Source of the DNA: Liolophura sinensis | Lineage: Eukaryota > Mollusca > Polyplacophora > Chitonida > Chitonidae | NCBI RefSeq assembly: GCF_032854445.1 | Contig: NC_088300.1 | Location: 42,895,682-42,959,681 of the forward strand | Direction: 5' to 3' | Length of the DNA stretch: 64,000 nt | In this document: piece after piece, positions 1 to 13,701 of the stretch | How the letters are laid out: each line of letters begins with the position of its first letter | Numbering within the stretch: position 1 is the stretch's first letter | The notes under the pieces: generated by a model | The model's input: the letters and a program-made list of their open reading frames with translations, nothing else | The model's database searches: none | What the model was told of the DNA's origin: nothing | Position numbers and translations under genes: made by a program

Positions 1-582
1 TAAGCACCTATCTTCACCTGACAGTGAGGCTTTGTATAAATGGGTCACTACACCGCAATTTAAGTCGCATGACATGGGCTTGGCAAACCATTAGTTTTGT
101 AAGATTTTCATTCATTATACAAAAACCAACCCACACAACCACAACAGTCAATGCCACTTTTTTCTCAGGTTCAAAGACTCAAGGTTGGTGTGACTTTGTC
201 AGGCATTATTTGCACAACAAGCTTTTCAAGGTCATTCACGAGAAAAACAGCACTAGAGACAGAAGTCATGTTCATAGCCTTTGAAATCCCATAGAGAAGT
301 CCTTTTAATAACTCCTTCAACACGTCTACATAGTTATCTTTCACCTAAATAGAAAATTTGGCATCCAATACTGTTTTGGAAAAGCACCATAAATGTATTA
401 ATGGCATCTTCATTCACTAACAAAATCTGGAACTGTCATGCACAGATAATTTGTTTATAGGCTTACAAGAACAAGGTCAACTTAATCTTGCTGAATTTTT
501 AACAGAACATTTGTTTACACACCAACTATCAAATATTGGAACAAAGTACATGCATGCAACTGTTAAATAAAGACACATAGGC
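1..582. other. Non-coding, nothing recognised
   Basis: AT-rich sequence with no open frame longer than about 86 codons and no recognisable repeat family. It may be intron or intergenic sequence. Confidence 0.5.
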
Positions 583-700
583 CTACTCAAGAAAATTTCA
601 CTTATATGACAGCAGCCAGCATTATGGTGGGAGGAAACTTGGCAGAGCCAGTTAGGTTAATTGATGGTTGTTAACAACTGCTGACTGATACACACAAAGG
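583..700 (-). mobile_element. SINE-B fragment
   Basis: The stretch with ACTCAAGAAAATTTCACTT, then CAGCATTATGGTGGGAGGAAA and a GGCAGAGCC block, matches the central body of the SINE-B copies at 16.03, 20.12, 25.7 and 48.93 kb. The tRNA-like head, expected on the right, is missing, so this is a decayed and truncated copy. Confidence 0.7.
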
Positions 701-2075
701 TCACAGACATGTGTCAGATTTTTTTCTGATAAAAGCTCATCTTCAGCTTTAGCAATGAAAAGAACCATGAGCACATGAAGGTGTCAGATTTTCTAATAAA
801 AAACTATCTTATGCAAAACAAAAGGAAAAAAACTGGCACTTTCATACACTTGTGCAGAGTATAATAGAGTGGCAGTTTCTAACTGTGTATCAACAAACAA
901 CTTTACGACAGTACATACAACAAACTCTCGGAAGAAACACCATCATGAAATCGTTTAAGAGGAGAACTGTGGCAAATCATGACTTGAAACATAAAACATA
1001 AAAATTGCACAATGAGTTCAATTAAAACAGAAAATATATAGTGTAAAAAAGATGTGGATATTACTACATGTATATGAAATAGTCAGAATAGTATTATACA
1101 CCGGCTTGAAAACAACTGCCGCCCCATTATATAAGATCTTTCCAACAATTTATTCAATGAACACTTTTAAATACAGGCAGCAGCTTGATCATTAAATACT
1201 ATTTAAAAAGTGAAATATGCATGTATGTATCCTCACACAACACGTAGATGGCTTGATATTACCAGCAACAAATATAGGGAGGACACGTAGGCAACTATTA
1301 AGGTTTTCCACAAACCTCTGAAATGCCAAGGTCCCTGCAGAATATATCAATTGTAACTGCTGTGAGATTCTTTGCTGAATGTGCACTATAGTTTTCTTAA
1401 CCATCAGTTTATGCTTTCCCCAATGCATACATGACTGCGTTCGAATATTCCAATCCACCCACTATGAGCAACTATGTTACTTAGCACTTAAGGAAGTTTA
1501 TGCATCCATGCTAGAGTTGGGATACTACATTCCTGGGGCTTGAACTTTCTTTGTTTTAATACGAGTAATGTTGTGTTCCAAGTTTGCTATTGATTGGGTT
1601 GATAGGTTTGATACCCAATGTTCTAATCAAACCCAAAATTTTACATGTTAAATAAAATGCATGGAGAATAATGTTTAGACAGACATAATATGCCTAACAA
1701 ACAACTAGGAATAATAAATACATCATGTGTGTATTTATATTAAACATGTAATGTCCTTCCGCCTGCAGCCAACACACTAATGATCTGCACCGCCCATCAC
1801 AGCCACTTCCAGTGAGAAAACGGACAAAGGTGAGAAAACAGACACTTCCAGAGAAAACGGACACTTCCAGTGAGAAACACTAAGACAATTAAGGTGCTAA
1901 GTGTACATTCACATCTCTGTCAATTAATGCAACCTCGTTATTCACCATTTCTGCCCATTAAAAAAAAACAAAAAAAAAAAAAAAACCTCAGCCATATTAT
2001 AAGCAACAGTGCAAAAGATAGTGTGTTTACAAGAAAATGGAAGAAAACGTCAAAAGATTTAGAACAGATTGGTCA
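701..2075. other. Non-coding; short degenerate tandem repeat and A-run
   Basis: No gene is seen. Around 1803-1880 the phrase CACTTCCAGTGAGAAAAC recurs three times in slightly different forms, a small degenerate tandem repeat. An A-rich run interrupted by single C residues lies at about 1960-1986. Confidence 0.5.
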
Positions 2076-2088
2076 AGTTCAACGACAG

Positions 2089-3027
2089 TGCTTGGGGTTT
2101 AACATCGTATCTAACAATTTTTTAGTCATATGAGTGAGTGAGTGAGTGCTTGGGGTTTGACATCGTACTTAACAATTTTTCAGTCACAAGAGTGAGTAAG
2201 TGAGCGCTTGGGGCCTAACATCGTACTTAACAATTTTTCAGTCATGTGAGTGAGTGAGTGAGTGAGTGCTTGGGGTTTAACATCGTATTTAACAATTTTT
2301 CAGTCATAAGATTGAGTGAGTGAGTGCTTGGGGTTTAACGTCGTACTTAACAATTTTTCAGTCATATGAGTGAGTGACTGAGTGCATGGGGTTTAACGTT
2401 GTACTTAAAAATTTTTCAGTCATAAGAGTGAGTGAGTGAGTCCTTGTGGTTTAACGTCGTACTTAACAATTTTTCAGTCATATGAGTGAGTGACTGAGTG
2501 CATGGGTTTAACGTTGTACTTAACAATTTTTCAGTCATATGAGTGAATGAGTGAGTGAGTGAGTGCTTGGAGTTTTACATAGTACTTAACAATTTTTCAG
2601 TCATATGAGTGAGTGAGTGCTTGGGGTTTAACGTTGCACTTAACAATTTTTCAGTCATGTGAGTGAGAGAGTGAGTGAGTGCTTGGGGTTTAACATCATA
2701 CTTAGCAATTTTTCATTGTCATATGACCATGAAGGAGACCTTAGAGTGCAACTAATGTGCTTCCATGTTGCAGGATTGATTTCCATCGCTTTTTATCTTG
2801 TGCTGCCTCACTGAAACGACTTACCACAGGCAAGTAAGCCGCCCCACCCGAGCCATTATACTGATATGGGTCATCCAGTCAATCCCCGTAAAACCCTTAA
2901 TGTTGAACGCCAATTAACAAAGTTACTTCCTCTTTTAAGGTCTTAGGTGTGACCCGAACCAGGATTGACTCTGGATCTACCACCTACCGACATGGACACT
3001 CTATCAACTGTGTACCGTGGCCAGTGT
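2089..3027 (-). mobile_element. SINE-A copy with tandemly expanded tail
   Basis: tRNA-derived SINE read on the minus strand. The tRNA-like head is at the right end (about 2940-3025) and the tail at the left. A 13-bp target-site duplication, AGTTCAACGACAG at 2076-2088 and AGTTCAATGACAG at 3028-3040, brackets it. The body from about 2725 to 3025 is a normal copy. To its left the tail module (GAGTG repeats, then GCTTGGGGTTTAAC and CTTAACAATTTTTCAGTCAT) is repeated about ten times at roughly 60-bp intervals. The expansion lies inside the duplication, so it arose after insertion or during reverse transcription. Confidence 0.85.
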
Positions 3028-3040
3028 AGTTCAATGACAG

Positions 3041-6000
3041 GTTTGTTCCATATTAATCACATGTGGTATAAGTTTGATGAAAATATTTCAAAGAGTTGTC
3101 TTACACCGAAGCCGCTCGTCAGATGAATCATGCACGTTTTACATGATGGGATGTCAAAAATGGACCAACAGAGTGAGTTATGCAGCTGCTTGTCACAGAT
3201 GAAAATTAACCAAGGTCACACCCAGTCAGACTGAAGAAGGCTTCCCCAGTGCTTTATAGTGCATGAGGAATAAACAAACATGTCTGCTATAGCATGCAAT
3301 AGATGAAGAAATGCACAGACAGACGGCCATGACAAGCCATGATGACAAGCCATGATCCCGGGGCAAATTTTGGGTAAAAAAGCAACTTTGAACACAATTA
3401 ATGAACTATGAAAAACTGATTTAGGAATCAATATTTGCCCGGCAGACAGGTTAGATAAGAGAGCTAGTACATTAACAAAAGAATCAAATGTGCACATCAT
3501 TTGTCTGTGTCGGCAAAAACAATGGTGACAACCAGTATTTGTTTCAGGACTTCCTCAATATTTCCATAGATCAGTGTTACAGAGGCAAGATTCCTGTTCT
3601 AATGGATCCTAGCCTTTACCAACACCTGAAACCTGGATGACTTTGCTTCAGGGAAATTCAACAAGAACTTAACGCTGTCCCTGAGCTATGTCTAGCTTCA
3701 CCCCTAAACAAGATCATAAGCGGACATATAGGCCTATCGGCAAGATATTATAGAGTGCAACATAAAATACGAACTAAATAAATCAATCAATGGTCAAATT
3801 TAAAAATGTTTAACCATATAACCATTTTGTTCATCTTTATATGAAACCAATGTGACTATGAGCTCTGCATAGATATTCCATTAGTATAGTCTCTGGCAAG
3901 CTTTAATCATTAAATCCCTCAGCTAAGCAACTGGTGGGTCAGCTGTCAAGAAACATCTGCCATGTGAAACTAAAGTGAAATGGTGACATTTCATACATGA
4001 CATTTCTAAAAGACGGTGACAGAGTTGGGTCCAGTTTAAGGATTTTCCTGACCTCCATTAAGTGAGCAATTACAGACACGACTTAACTGAGGTGTGTGCA
4101 ACCAAAACCAAAATACAACACCTAAACCTGACCACTTATGTTCCAGTAAAATAACCTTGCATAAAACTATGCATAAATATACTTTCTTTTGTTTTTCTAA
4201 ATTTTTGTGGAGAGAGGTAAAGACGTTCAATCATCTGACTTCTAAGGTGGGCTGTGTAGACCATACTATCAGAGTGTAGAAACTCTAACGTCACAGGACG
4301 TTTTTCCAACTCTACTCAAGACACTGAATGTAGGAATGACTCTTTTTAACTATGACTAAAAGATTACTGAAATAATGTTCACAAAAATTCTTTCCTTCTG
4401 GTCAGCATCAGGGAAAAAAGGTTATATGACATCAGAGTTCCTAGATACTGTCAGTATGGCTCATAAAGCCCACCACAGTATTCAAATATGTGAATGTCTT
4501 TCAACACTCTTTAAAAAAAATATAAAAAAATACACGAAAGCATTTTTACACATAGTTTTCAGTGGTCTGTATGATGACCTTTACTCCATATTTTAGCTTT
4601 GTTTTATTTTAATGTACACTGCAGAGAGCCACCTAGTATACAGGTACATCTTCTCCTCGTGAGGACAGCAAATGGTCAACACCTGAAAGCTAGATCAACA
4701 GCTGAAATCTGCAGGATTCTGTGTAATTTTCTAAAGGCACTCAATACCCTGCCTGCAGTTTTGAACTGCCCTCAAGTGCACCAGTATAGTCTCTACAGAC
4801 CACTGCAGTAACCCTACACCGCAAGCAGAGGTTAGATGAATGGCTGTGGAATGCTAGAGCCAAACTAAGGAGTGAGCTTGTGGCACACCAATGAGAATCG
4901 TTAGTTACACGTACCTGATAGATGTATATAAAATTGAACTGTGCATACATGTGCACGTAGGCACTATATACTGTCAATAATTTACGCAAAAATACTTCCA
5001 GCGAAAAAACTTCCAACACTGAATCATATATACTACAGGTAACATGGGATTTGGGATACGAAGGCTCGGCAGGCCAGCTAAATTTTAACAGCAGGTAGGA
5101 AAATCAGTTCATTCATCTTCAGTTCGATGAATCTTCAGTATGTCTGTAAAATGAAACAAAAGTAGATACCAACACGTTCTGGCTCCACTGAGTGTCACTT
5201 TGATACACGCTGTCCCATTTGCTGTGTCTCTCCTAAAGACCAAAAAGTGAGCTTACAACAAACTGTGAACTGTGTATAACAACTGCAATGGTCGTTTGAC
5301 AGCAATGTTAGCGGTTTCTGATTCACTACAGATGACGATTAACACTGAAAACAATCCAAAACTAATCATGTTACTTGAGTGCTTAATCAAGAGGGAATGA
5401 CTTGCTCTGATAATGGTGAATTAATATGATTTGCGCTGAACTACTCAAAAGGTAACAGTTCACTTTGTCAGTTGATTAAAAGTCTGAGATTTCTCTGACA
5501 TTAAGTTTAACAAAATTTTGCTCAGCCATGCATAGTACCAAGCCAATGTCAGAGTGCACTCCATTTAAAAACTTGATGCAGTTGCCGGGGTTTTGTGTCA
5601 AGGTGTTAGAGACAAAAATTATCTATTATCTATCAAATGTCTCCACGGCATTAAGTTTGAAGACACTTATGTTCCTTATCTAGGCCACGTGAGTACAAGA
5701 TTCAAGGCGAATGGCTGTACTGTCAACCTCAACATATTTGAAAAAAAGACAGGCATCTGCATCAGGTTTTTAAATGTTTGTTTTTAAACACCCGGACATT
5801 GCTTTGGGGCCATCCTTGGTCCAATAAAATTTGGAAAAGTGTAACTTGGAGCTATCCAAGACTAGTTGCTTAAAAGTACTCATCAAAGATGCGAAAGCTA
5901 CTGCTCACTGTAGGGGGTGAAAGTACTCTTCTTCAGTGGTGATAATCCATCCCAACTGTTTTAATCTATAATCCAAATTATGAGGATTAGTGACACTGCC

Positions 6001-8094
6001 AGGAACAAAATAAGAGCATTAAAATTACCTAGATAATATCTGTTTGACATGCTTAAGCAATTTCGGCCATATTATAAAGACACCATTCAATTAAGTGGAA
6101 ATGATGCCGCATTTAGCCCCTGCATTGCTGCTTTAGTAAGCTATATTTTGGACTGCATCTTCCCACCTTTAACTTCAACACCTTTATGTATGGCAAACAT
6201 ACAGGCTGGGGGATTCTCCATTCTTAGTAACTATTAACGAGTTTGTGCAACAGCCACATGTAGCTTATACACAGCTGGACCACACAATTACAAGTTCACT
6301 GCAGTTCACCAAGCTTAATATTAAAAAGTTACTGATTAGTTAATGCAATGTTAATGAGAAGCTGTAAAATTTAACCCCCTTTAAACTTTACTAACTTACT
6401 ATTTTTTTTTTTACCTCTGGATGAAATGTATGGATAGCAATAAGTAATTTCACATTTTGGCGGAGACACAATCTATTCTGTGAAGGTAGAAAAGGAATCA
6501 TTTTCTGGCATACATCTTAAATATGAATGATAAGAATATAGAAGCATAAGAACAAAATTGTGTTCTATTTCCTGGATTTTAGATGGCATAAAATGACATG
6601 ACATTCAAACCTTTGAAACCAATTGTCAAAAAAATTATTATGAATGTTGCCTGCTGTTCGCATTTTGGATGAACACTTGCGTCAGAGTGCCATGATAATT
6701 GTCTTCTATTCAATTGTAGCGGAATATAAAAACAAAAAAAAAAAACAAAAAAAAAACAGTCTATTCAATATATACGATGATATATTTGTCATTTCGTGTT
6801 CAGTTTGCTGTGTTATTTACTTCTGCGTCCCAGTCTGAATTAGCCTATACCACACACAGGTGTCAATGGCAATCATTAAAGAGGTTAAAGATGTATACCT
6901 ACACATACATCTATATGTATGTTAAAATGGATGCTCCATGTGTTTTCAACAAGCCAAGAAGAAAGTGATATAGGCCACTTTAAACTTAACGCAGAAATTA
7001 GCTGTTCACTTACTTTATTGCTGAACTTGATTTAGTTCAACCTTACACATGGGACTGCAGGAGGCCTATAATCATTGCTACAATATATAAGCCTCTTTAA
7101 AAAAACATGTCAGTAATTCTTCCTAAGGTTTTACACCCACACTTCTTAAGATGTTGAGAGGTAATATAAGACACGAATCATGTCACAGGTCTGAGTAAAA
7201 CTAGAACAATGTCAGACAGCTCAGATTACATGTAATATTGTAATATACAGAAAATGTTTATATGATTTATTCATTTACATATGTATTCATTTGATTGGGT
7301 TTTAAGACATTGCTCATTGGTGTTTCACATATATGATGGAGGTAAGTTTTACGAGTGAGAGAAATCAATCTGACAGAGTCCAGGAACCAGACAAATATCC
7401 AGGCTTAGACCTGCTCAGATCAGAACATCTGAACAGAGACAGGAATTTGAGTCCAAGACCCCAATGGTGGCTAGGGATATTTCTCCTAATGTGCCAGCAA
7501 AAGCCATTTTTTACATTCATGAATACTGCAATGCAAAACCTTGTGTCACTAAGCAACTACCTACATGAAAACTTTAAGTAGAAGTAGTTAACAAACATTG
7601 GTAACCACTCAGAAGCCACTGGGTAATCAATGTAAAACCGTGTGCCACAATGTTACCACCTAAATTAAGCCTGAATTGTGACACCAAGCCAAAAATTGTT
7701 CCGCTAACAAACATAGAAGCTTAAGTGTGCCATTTAGTTACCAGCTTAAAGCTTGTTACACTGTAGAAAACCATCCATAAGATACATCATAATGAACATG
7801 ATGGCTAAATTTAGCTCATAAAAAATTTACTAATACTTCACCATGCTCGGGGTGCTTCTGTCAATACATACACTCCACATACGCACATTTTACCTCAAGG
7901 CTTCCATGTTAAAACTTTCACTTCCTCACAATATCTTGATACTTCAACACAACTGATGCATCTTTGTTTTGTAACAGCGATTACCTGCGGTGGTTTTCAT
8001 GGTTAATATATAACCGTAATACATTTACAAAAACGTTAACCGTGTTTTAGGTAATTTCTACCTATAACCACAATGAGGGTGCACATGTGTGTGT

Positions 8095-8095
<1 letters not shown>
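3041..8095. other. Five kilobases of non-coding sequence
   Basis: No SINE, array or gene is recognised. The open frames are short and none resembles a known family. Simple features are A-rich runs near 4510-4530 and 6730-6760 and a T-run near 6403-6411. It could be part of an intron. Confidence 0.45.

Positions 8096-8149
<54 letters not shown>
8096..8149. repeat. Compound (AT)n(AC)n microsatellite
   Basis: About 17 AT dinucleotides run directly into about 10 AC dinucleotides. Confidence 0.98.
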
Positions 8150-10310
8150 TATATACATAGCCTAAATGTATATGTAACCTCGTTATTAAAGATATTATCA
8201 GAGTTAGCAGAATGAAAACCAAGTACACATATAGATGTTCATGTACATGGACACAATACTTGCTCTACATAATGGTGTACAACATCAACACAGTCACTGA
8301 TAGTGTACAGCTAGATTCTAACCTGTAATCCTCCCCCAGAGGTTAACAGAAGTCATTTTTCCACCAAAAAACCACTACTGTCAGGAGGAAAATGACTTTT
8401 TTTTAATTTGAAATTAAGGTTTTACGACCAACCATTCGAGGTACCAAAATTGAATATTTTAGTACTTCACCATTCATCGCCTGAAGTAATTATCTCTGTC
8501 TGTATGAACTCAATTAAAGCGAATTTCCTATATAATATTGCAAAGTTTTAATCGGGGCTAACTGCAGGTATTGTTACACGTATTTACGGCTGCCTAGCAC
8601 AAACTGTGTCCAGTGAAGTGTGAAGACGTACTCAGAAAGCTTACAGCCGAGAGCATCAATCTAGACTGAATTAAACTCACATCTTGTGCAAATGGTCTTG
8701 ACACTGTTTTCAAGCTATATTTCAGTCATGAATCAAGATACAATGATAATGCGTATTAATTGGCTGTCAGTCTCATTCTGTAGAAGGGCATGTCCAAAAC
8801 GATGTAGGTTAAAGGTAAAGAAAAAAAATTGAAACGTTTCAATTATTTAAATTCACTGAACACCTTACACGTTGGCTATACTAGAAACTGATAGTGCATC
8901 TAGATGAATGCTTTGTGCATCATTTAATTTCTCTTGAAAAATTATCTTAATTTGTCAAAGATTTCAATAAATAAAAAACCTTTTCTAAGATGATTAGCAC
9001 AATCAGATTAATGCCTATTACTGAGGGCAAAGGTACGAGTCACAAAATTTACCGCAAAAATCAGCTAATGAGAAAATAAAAAGATAGTGAAATGCCCAAC
9101 ACAAAATTAACTATAATGATGGTAAAAGAGAGAGGCAACATATTTACAGAGATAAAATACACCGCTTTATCTACCTGTATCAATGACAATGGTTTGTGCC
9201 TTTTATGGCTGGATCTCAAAAGCCTGAAGTCATGCGTGGTACATATCTCCATGTTCTATCTCTGTAGAAAAATAGCACAGCTTTATACTGAATCAATGTC
9301 GCTTGTAGGTGTTCAGTTCTGGCCAAGGTGGTTTTTCTGTTGTAAACCATTTACCAAACTTCACATTCCCGAAAACGAAACCAGGTGACGAAATTGCAAA
9401 CTGCATGCTTGCCTTGAAAGGACTAAAGCTATTTGCACATTTGCAGCACATTTGCTCATCATCCATCCACGGTGTGTGTATAATCCCTGTATAATAAGCC
9501 CACCGTCAAGCCAAAATGGATGTTCGGCCATGTTCGATGGTTGGATGATGGCGCCACAATTGGCATATGATTTTACAATATTATCCAGTTGACATACAAT
9601 TTCAAAATGAGATAATTAAGCTATATTATCTTGTTGTGTATAAAGACAGACATAATGAAACCAAATATAACAGTGTACAGCCACCTATGTACAGGAATAG
9701 CACAGCCTTTATACAGCCATGACAAATGTAGTAAACTATATATTATTACCAAGAGTTCTGGTGTTCAAATTACTGATGGCATCAAAGAGTGACCCCTTAT
9801 ACTTGTCGTGAAAGCTGTGCTGTTTATTAACATTTTACGGCACATTTTACTCTCATAGGTGAAGTCTTATGCGGGTGTATATATCAGTTCGTGTGGGTAT
9901 CAAAGAAAAGGATTAAACAACTGATTAAAGCATTAATGATGAAATGAGATGTTTAATGCAATGCATATAGGCAATTAAAATCATCTGCATGATACAAAAT
10001 ATCTGCACAGGTTATTTATTTATTTAATTGGTGTTTTACGTTGTACCTTAGGTAAATTATAATGAATACAGATCAACTTAACAAACAGTGGTCAAAATAT
10101 GCCCAGTGAATAAGGGTTCAAAATTAAAGGTGCAGCCATGATTAAGCCAGGGCACAAATACATTTCAAACAACTTAAATTTTGCTCATCTGAAACATTAA
10201 TTGGTAGTTTAGATTGACCAGGCTACGATCAATACCTGTGTTATGGTTGGTAAAGTTTACTGCGATTCCTTTGAAAATATACACTTGCCATCATACTCAC
10301 AACAGCTTAA

Positions 10311-10343
<33 letters not shown>

Positions 10344-11034
10344 CAAAAAAAAAAATTATTTCATTGCACGTCTGAGCGGATTAATTCTGCACCATTCAGG
10401 GTTTTAATAGATGTACTATAAGCTGGTTGCACCATGCGACGAGGCGGCAGATAACAAGGTGACAGAGGTCAGCCGAAAGCATGTCGGCACCCAATGGATA
10501 CCTATATATACCCATATCTTGCCTTACACCCATTTTAGCTGGGCTTCCAAGCTTGAAGCTTTTTCACTTTACTAGTTAAATGGATTTACATTGACAAAAT
10601 GTCAATATACTTGTCCATATTTATTCACTGTAAGAACATATATAAACCTGTTAAAGTCATTTTGCATTTTTACTTCCCTATTTAACATTTTCCTGCAAAA
10701 GACAAAAAAAAGGAGAGACTGTAGTACTGTAGATTTCTGAGTTGGAGGTTAAAAGTTGACTGTTAAATATATTCATTTTTTTTCTTCCCTAAATAGATTT
10801 GTGAATAAATACCATAATACAAAGACAAAAATCTTTTTTAACTGATCCACTGGTTAATTATTTTAGGGTGTGCACCTAAACAATGTTTACCATAGCTGAG
10901 AGATTATAGCATACAGATTAAGATATATTACAGCACCCAAATGTAGATTACCTCAGCATAAAACAATATGTGTCTAAGCAAAAATCAATGCAGACAACAT
11001 AGAGTGATAAAACCATATCAGAGCTTACTGCAAT
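8150..11034. other. Non-coding; one SINE tail and an (AT)n tract
   Basis: A SINE-B tail fragment (TTTATTTAATTGGTGTTTTACG) lies at about 10014-10045. A pure AT tract lies at about 10316-10342, followed by an A-run. Nothing else is recognised. Confidence 0.5.
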
Positions 11035-11668
11035 CAGGGCGATGAAGACATGCCACAGCATGTAGACATGTAACAACAAAGTGCTTCACTAACACTGAGA
11101 ATGCTGTACCAGTCTGCTCATAGTAGCAATGACATACATGTACAGTACCACAGATAACAGCCATGAAGACATGCCACAGCATGTAGACATGTAACAACAA
11201 AGTGCTTCACTAACACTGAGAATGCTGTACCAGTTTGCTCGTAGTAGCAATGACATACATGTACAGTACCACAGATAACAGCCATGAAGACATGCCACAG
11301 CATGTAGACATGTAACAACAAAGTGCTTCACTAACACTGAGAATGCTGTACCAGTCTGCTCGTAGTAGCAATGACATACATGTACAGTACCACAGATAAC
11401 AGCCATGAAGACATACCACAGCATGTAGACATGTAACAACAAAGTGCTTCACTAACACTGAGAATGCTGTACCAGTCTGCTCATAGTAGCAATGACATAC
11501 ATGTACAGTACCACAGATAAGAGCAATGAAGACATACCACAGCATGTAGACATGTAACAACAAAGTGCTTCACTAACACTGAGAATGCTGTACCAGTTTG
11601 CTCATAGTAGCAATGACATACATGTACTGTACCACAGATAAGAGCAATGAAGATATGCCACAGATTAT
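11035..11668. repeat. 121-bp tandem repeat, about five copies
   Basis: The anchor GAAGACAT(A/G)CCACAG recurs at 11044, 11165, 11286, 11407, 11528 and, in changed form, 11649. The spacing is exactly 121 bp each time. Copies differ by only a few substitutions, so the array is young or homogenised. Because 121 leaves a remainder of one on division by three, each minus-strand frame shows the same translated motif in turn. Those frames are a by-product of the repeat and not genes. Confidence 0.95.
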
Positions 11669-12289
11669 AGCTGCTAGGATATGGATGTCCAGAATACTCC
11701 CATCCCCCAAAATTTCCCAAGATAAAAGAAAAACAAAATAAGAAATCTTTACAAGAAATTACAAGATATCTTGTTGTTTAGTTTCACCTCATATGGATTG
11801 TTTCATGGGCCATCCATCATTACCACTGAATGCACTACTGGTACATCCAGTTTGAATGCAGCAATGTAGCAATGAGAAGAGATTATAGAGTACATGAAAA
11901 TCCTTTATTGCACCGAATAAAGTGCAATAGTGTCCGAACGGTTACCCGATTATAATTAAAGTTCAGCACACAAGTTCAGATGATGGGCAAGATGTAAGGT
12001 AACTGTCATAAAAATCGGTTGCACTAGTTTGGCAGGAGCATGAAGAAAACCTGAATATATGGAAAGCACTGTTACGCATTTAAGTCCTAAATGGGTGTAA
12101 TTAAGAAAATAATTACCTGGTTGCCATTAAACTTAAGCATGTAAGTTTCATTGAAATCAGAGCAGTAGTTTGGCAGGAGATGCACAGACAAAACCGTGTT
12201 TACAGACAGACAGGCAGAGACACAAAAAGGCGGACAGACAAGGCGATTCCAGATAACAATAATCAAGAAGTAAACCTAAACATAGTTGT
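11669..12289. other. Non-coding with a repeat-like duplicated motif
   Basis: A perfect 8-bp inverted repeat (TATTGCAC / GTGCAATA, 11906-11929) has AATAAA in its loop. The phrase AGTTTGGCAGGAG occurs near 12028 and again near 12168, each after a similar sequence. This suggests an old dispersed repeat, which then runs into CAGACAGACAGG simple sequence at about 12203-12215. Confidence 0.4.
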
Positions 12290-12930
12290 AACAATGAAGA
12301 CATACCACTGCTCACAGCACTCAACACATCAGTAGCTTACAGCAACGAGGATATAAAAAAAACCTAAGCATAATTGTAACAAGGAGTGAGTGAGTGAATG
12401 CTTGGGGTTTAACGTCGTACCTAACAATTTTTCAGTCATATGAAGGAATCCTTTGAGTGCATGTGATGTGCCTCCTTTGTGCAGGATGGATTTCCACTGC
12501 TCTTTTATCTAGTGCTGCTTCACCCAGACGCCTTACCGAAGGCAAGTAAGCCGTCCCGCCTGAGCCATTATACTGATACGGGTCAACCAGTCATTGCACT
12601 ATCCCCTTCATGCGGAATGCCAAACAAGGAAGTTACAACTTCGTCTTTTAAGGTCAGGTATGACTCGACCCAGGACTGAGCCTGGATCTAGCACTCCCGA
12701 AGCGGAATTTGTAACAAGGATGACATGCCACTGCTTATAGCACTGGAGACACAATCAGCTTATAGTAACAAAGAAATAAACCTAAGCTTACATGTAGTTG
12801 TAATAACGAAGACATAACACTGCTTATAGCACTGAAGACACAAGCAGCTGATAGTAAGGATGGCGTAAACCTAAGCATAGTTGTAACAATAAAGACGTGC
12901 CACTGCCTGTAACACTGAAGGCACAAGAGG
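12290..12930. repeat. Degenerate ~100-bp tandem repeat split by a SINE
   Basis: Units begin GAAGACAT(A/G)CCACTGC and end with AACCTAAGCATAATTGTAACAA. One is seen before the SINE-A at 12.39 kb and two to three after it (about 12712-12930). They are diverged from one another. Their GAAGACATACCAC start resembles the 121-bp array upstream, which hints at common origin. Confidence 0.6.
12385..12708 (-). mobile_element. SINE-A copy with 11-bp target duplication
   Basis: The tail with GAGTGAGTGAGTG and GCTTGGGGTTTAACG is at the left, the body in the middle, and the tRNA-like part at the right, cut short after CTCCCGAAGCGG. The A-box segment is therefore lost. Flanking direct repeats TTGTAACAAGG at 12374-12384 and 12709-12719 show insertion into a tandem-repeat unit. 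Confidence 0.9.
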
Positions 12931-13599
12931 CTTAAAATAATGAAAAAGTGTGGACAAAGTGAAACATCACACAAAAGACAGCAATGTGTGAACATTTCAG
13001 GGAAAGTAGTTCTTGGGTAAAAGGAGATATCAGATTGGCAAAGACAGGTATTGGTTATCCAAAAGAACAAAAATCAAATTTCAGGAATCAAGATAAAAAT
13101 GTGCTCCAGGCTATGAAACACCCTTTTTCACAGGGAGAAAAGTGTTGTATAGTGAATAGTGTTAGACCCCTTTTAGACCTTTTATAGTCCAACCGTAGCA
13201 CTACACAGTTCTTCCCTAATTTACATTAGACTGTAATTGGTAGACATAACAGATAAAAAAGTTTGCATCCCATCCAACATATATACATAATAATATGCTC
13301 TGATGATCAAAATTCATGTTTTAAATTATCTTCAAAATGTTAAACCTAATTTTATACTAAACAAGACATGCCAAAGAATGAGAGTGGGAGAAGGAAGGGA
13401 AGGAGAAAGAATCACCACTTTCTTGTTATCACTTGTTATCACTCCAGTCATTAAATCTCCACACAGTATATACATTGTAGATTTCAACGAAGAGTCCTAC
13501 ATAACAGGTGTTAAAATAGGTGTACATGTGTGTGAAGTCTTTCTTCCAGTGTTCATGTAAGATTTATATGGGAGTAAACGAGATTTATATTACAATACT
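12931..13599. other. Non-coding, nothing recognised
   Basis: No repeat family or coding similarity is seen. Open frames of 67-85 codons exist on the plus strand, but none shows domain signatures. Confidence 0.4.
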
Positions 13600-13701
13600 T
13601 GGGGCCTCTATGGCTGAGGTGGTAAACTTGTCAGCTGGTGAGCAATGAGCTGGTGAGTACAACATGAAACACCAATCGAATAAATAAATAAATAAATAAA
13701 T
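13600..13701 (+). mobile_element. Short SINE-B copy, plus orientation, internally deleted
   Basis: It begins with the SINE-B head GGGGCCTCTATGGCTGAG and ends with ACACCAATCG followed by AATA repeats, which is the reverse complement of the usual SINE-B tail. Nearly the whole body between head and tail is missing. The other full copies in the window lie on the minus strand. Confidence 0.7.

Noticed and set aside
11089-11563. Overlapping 117-codon open frames on the minus strand
   Set aside because: The same translated motif appears in successive frames because of the 121-bp tandem repeat. They are repeat by-products.
12479-12679. Open frame with FPLLFYLVLLHPDALPKASKP
   Set aside because: Translated SINE-A body, not a gene.
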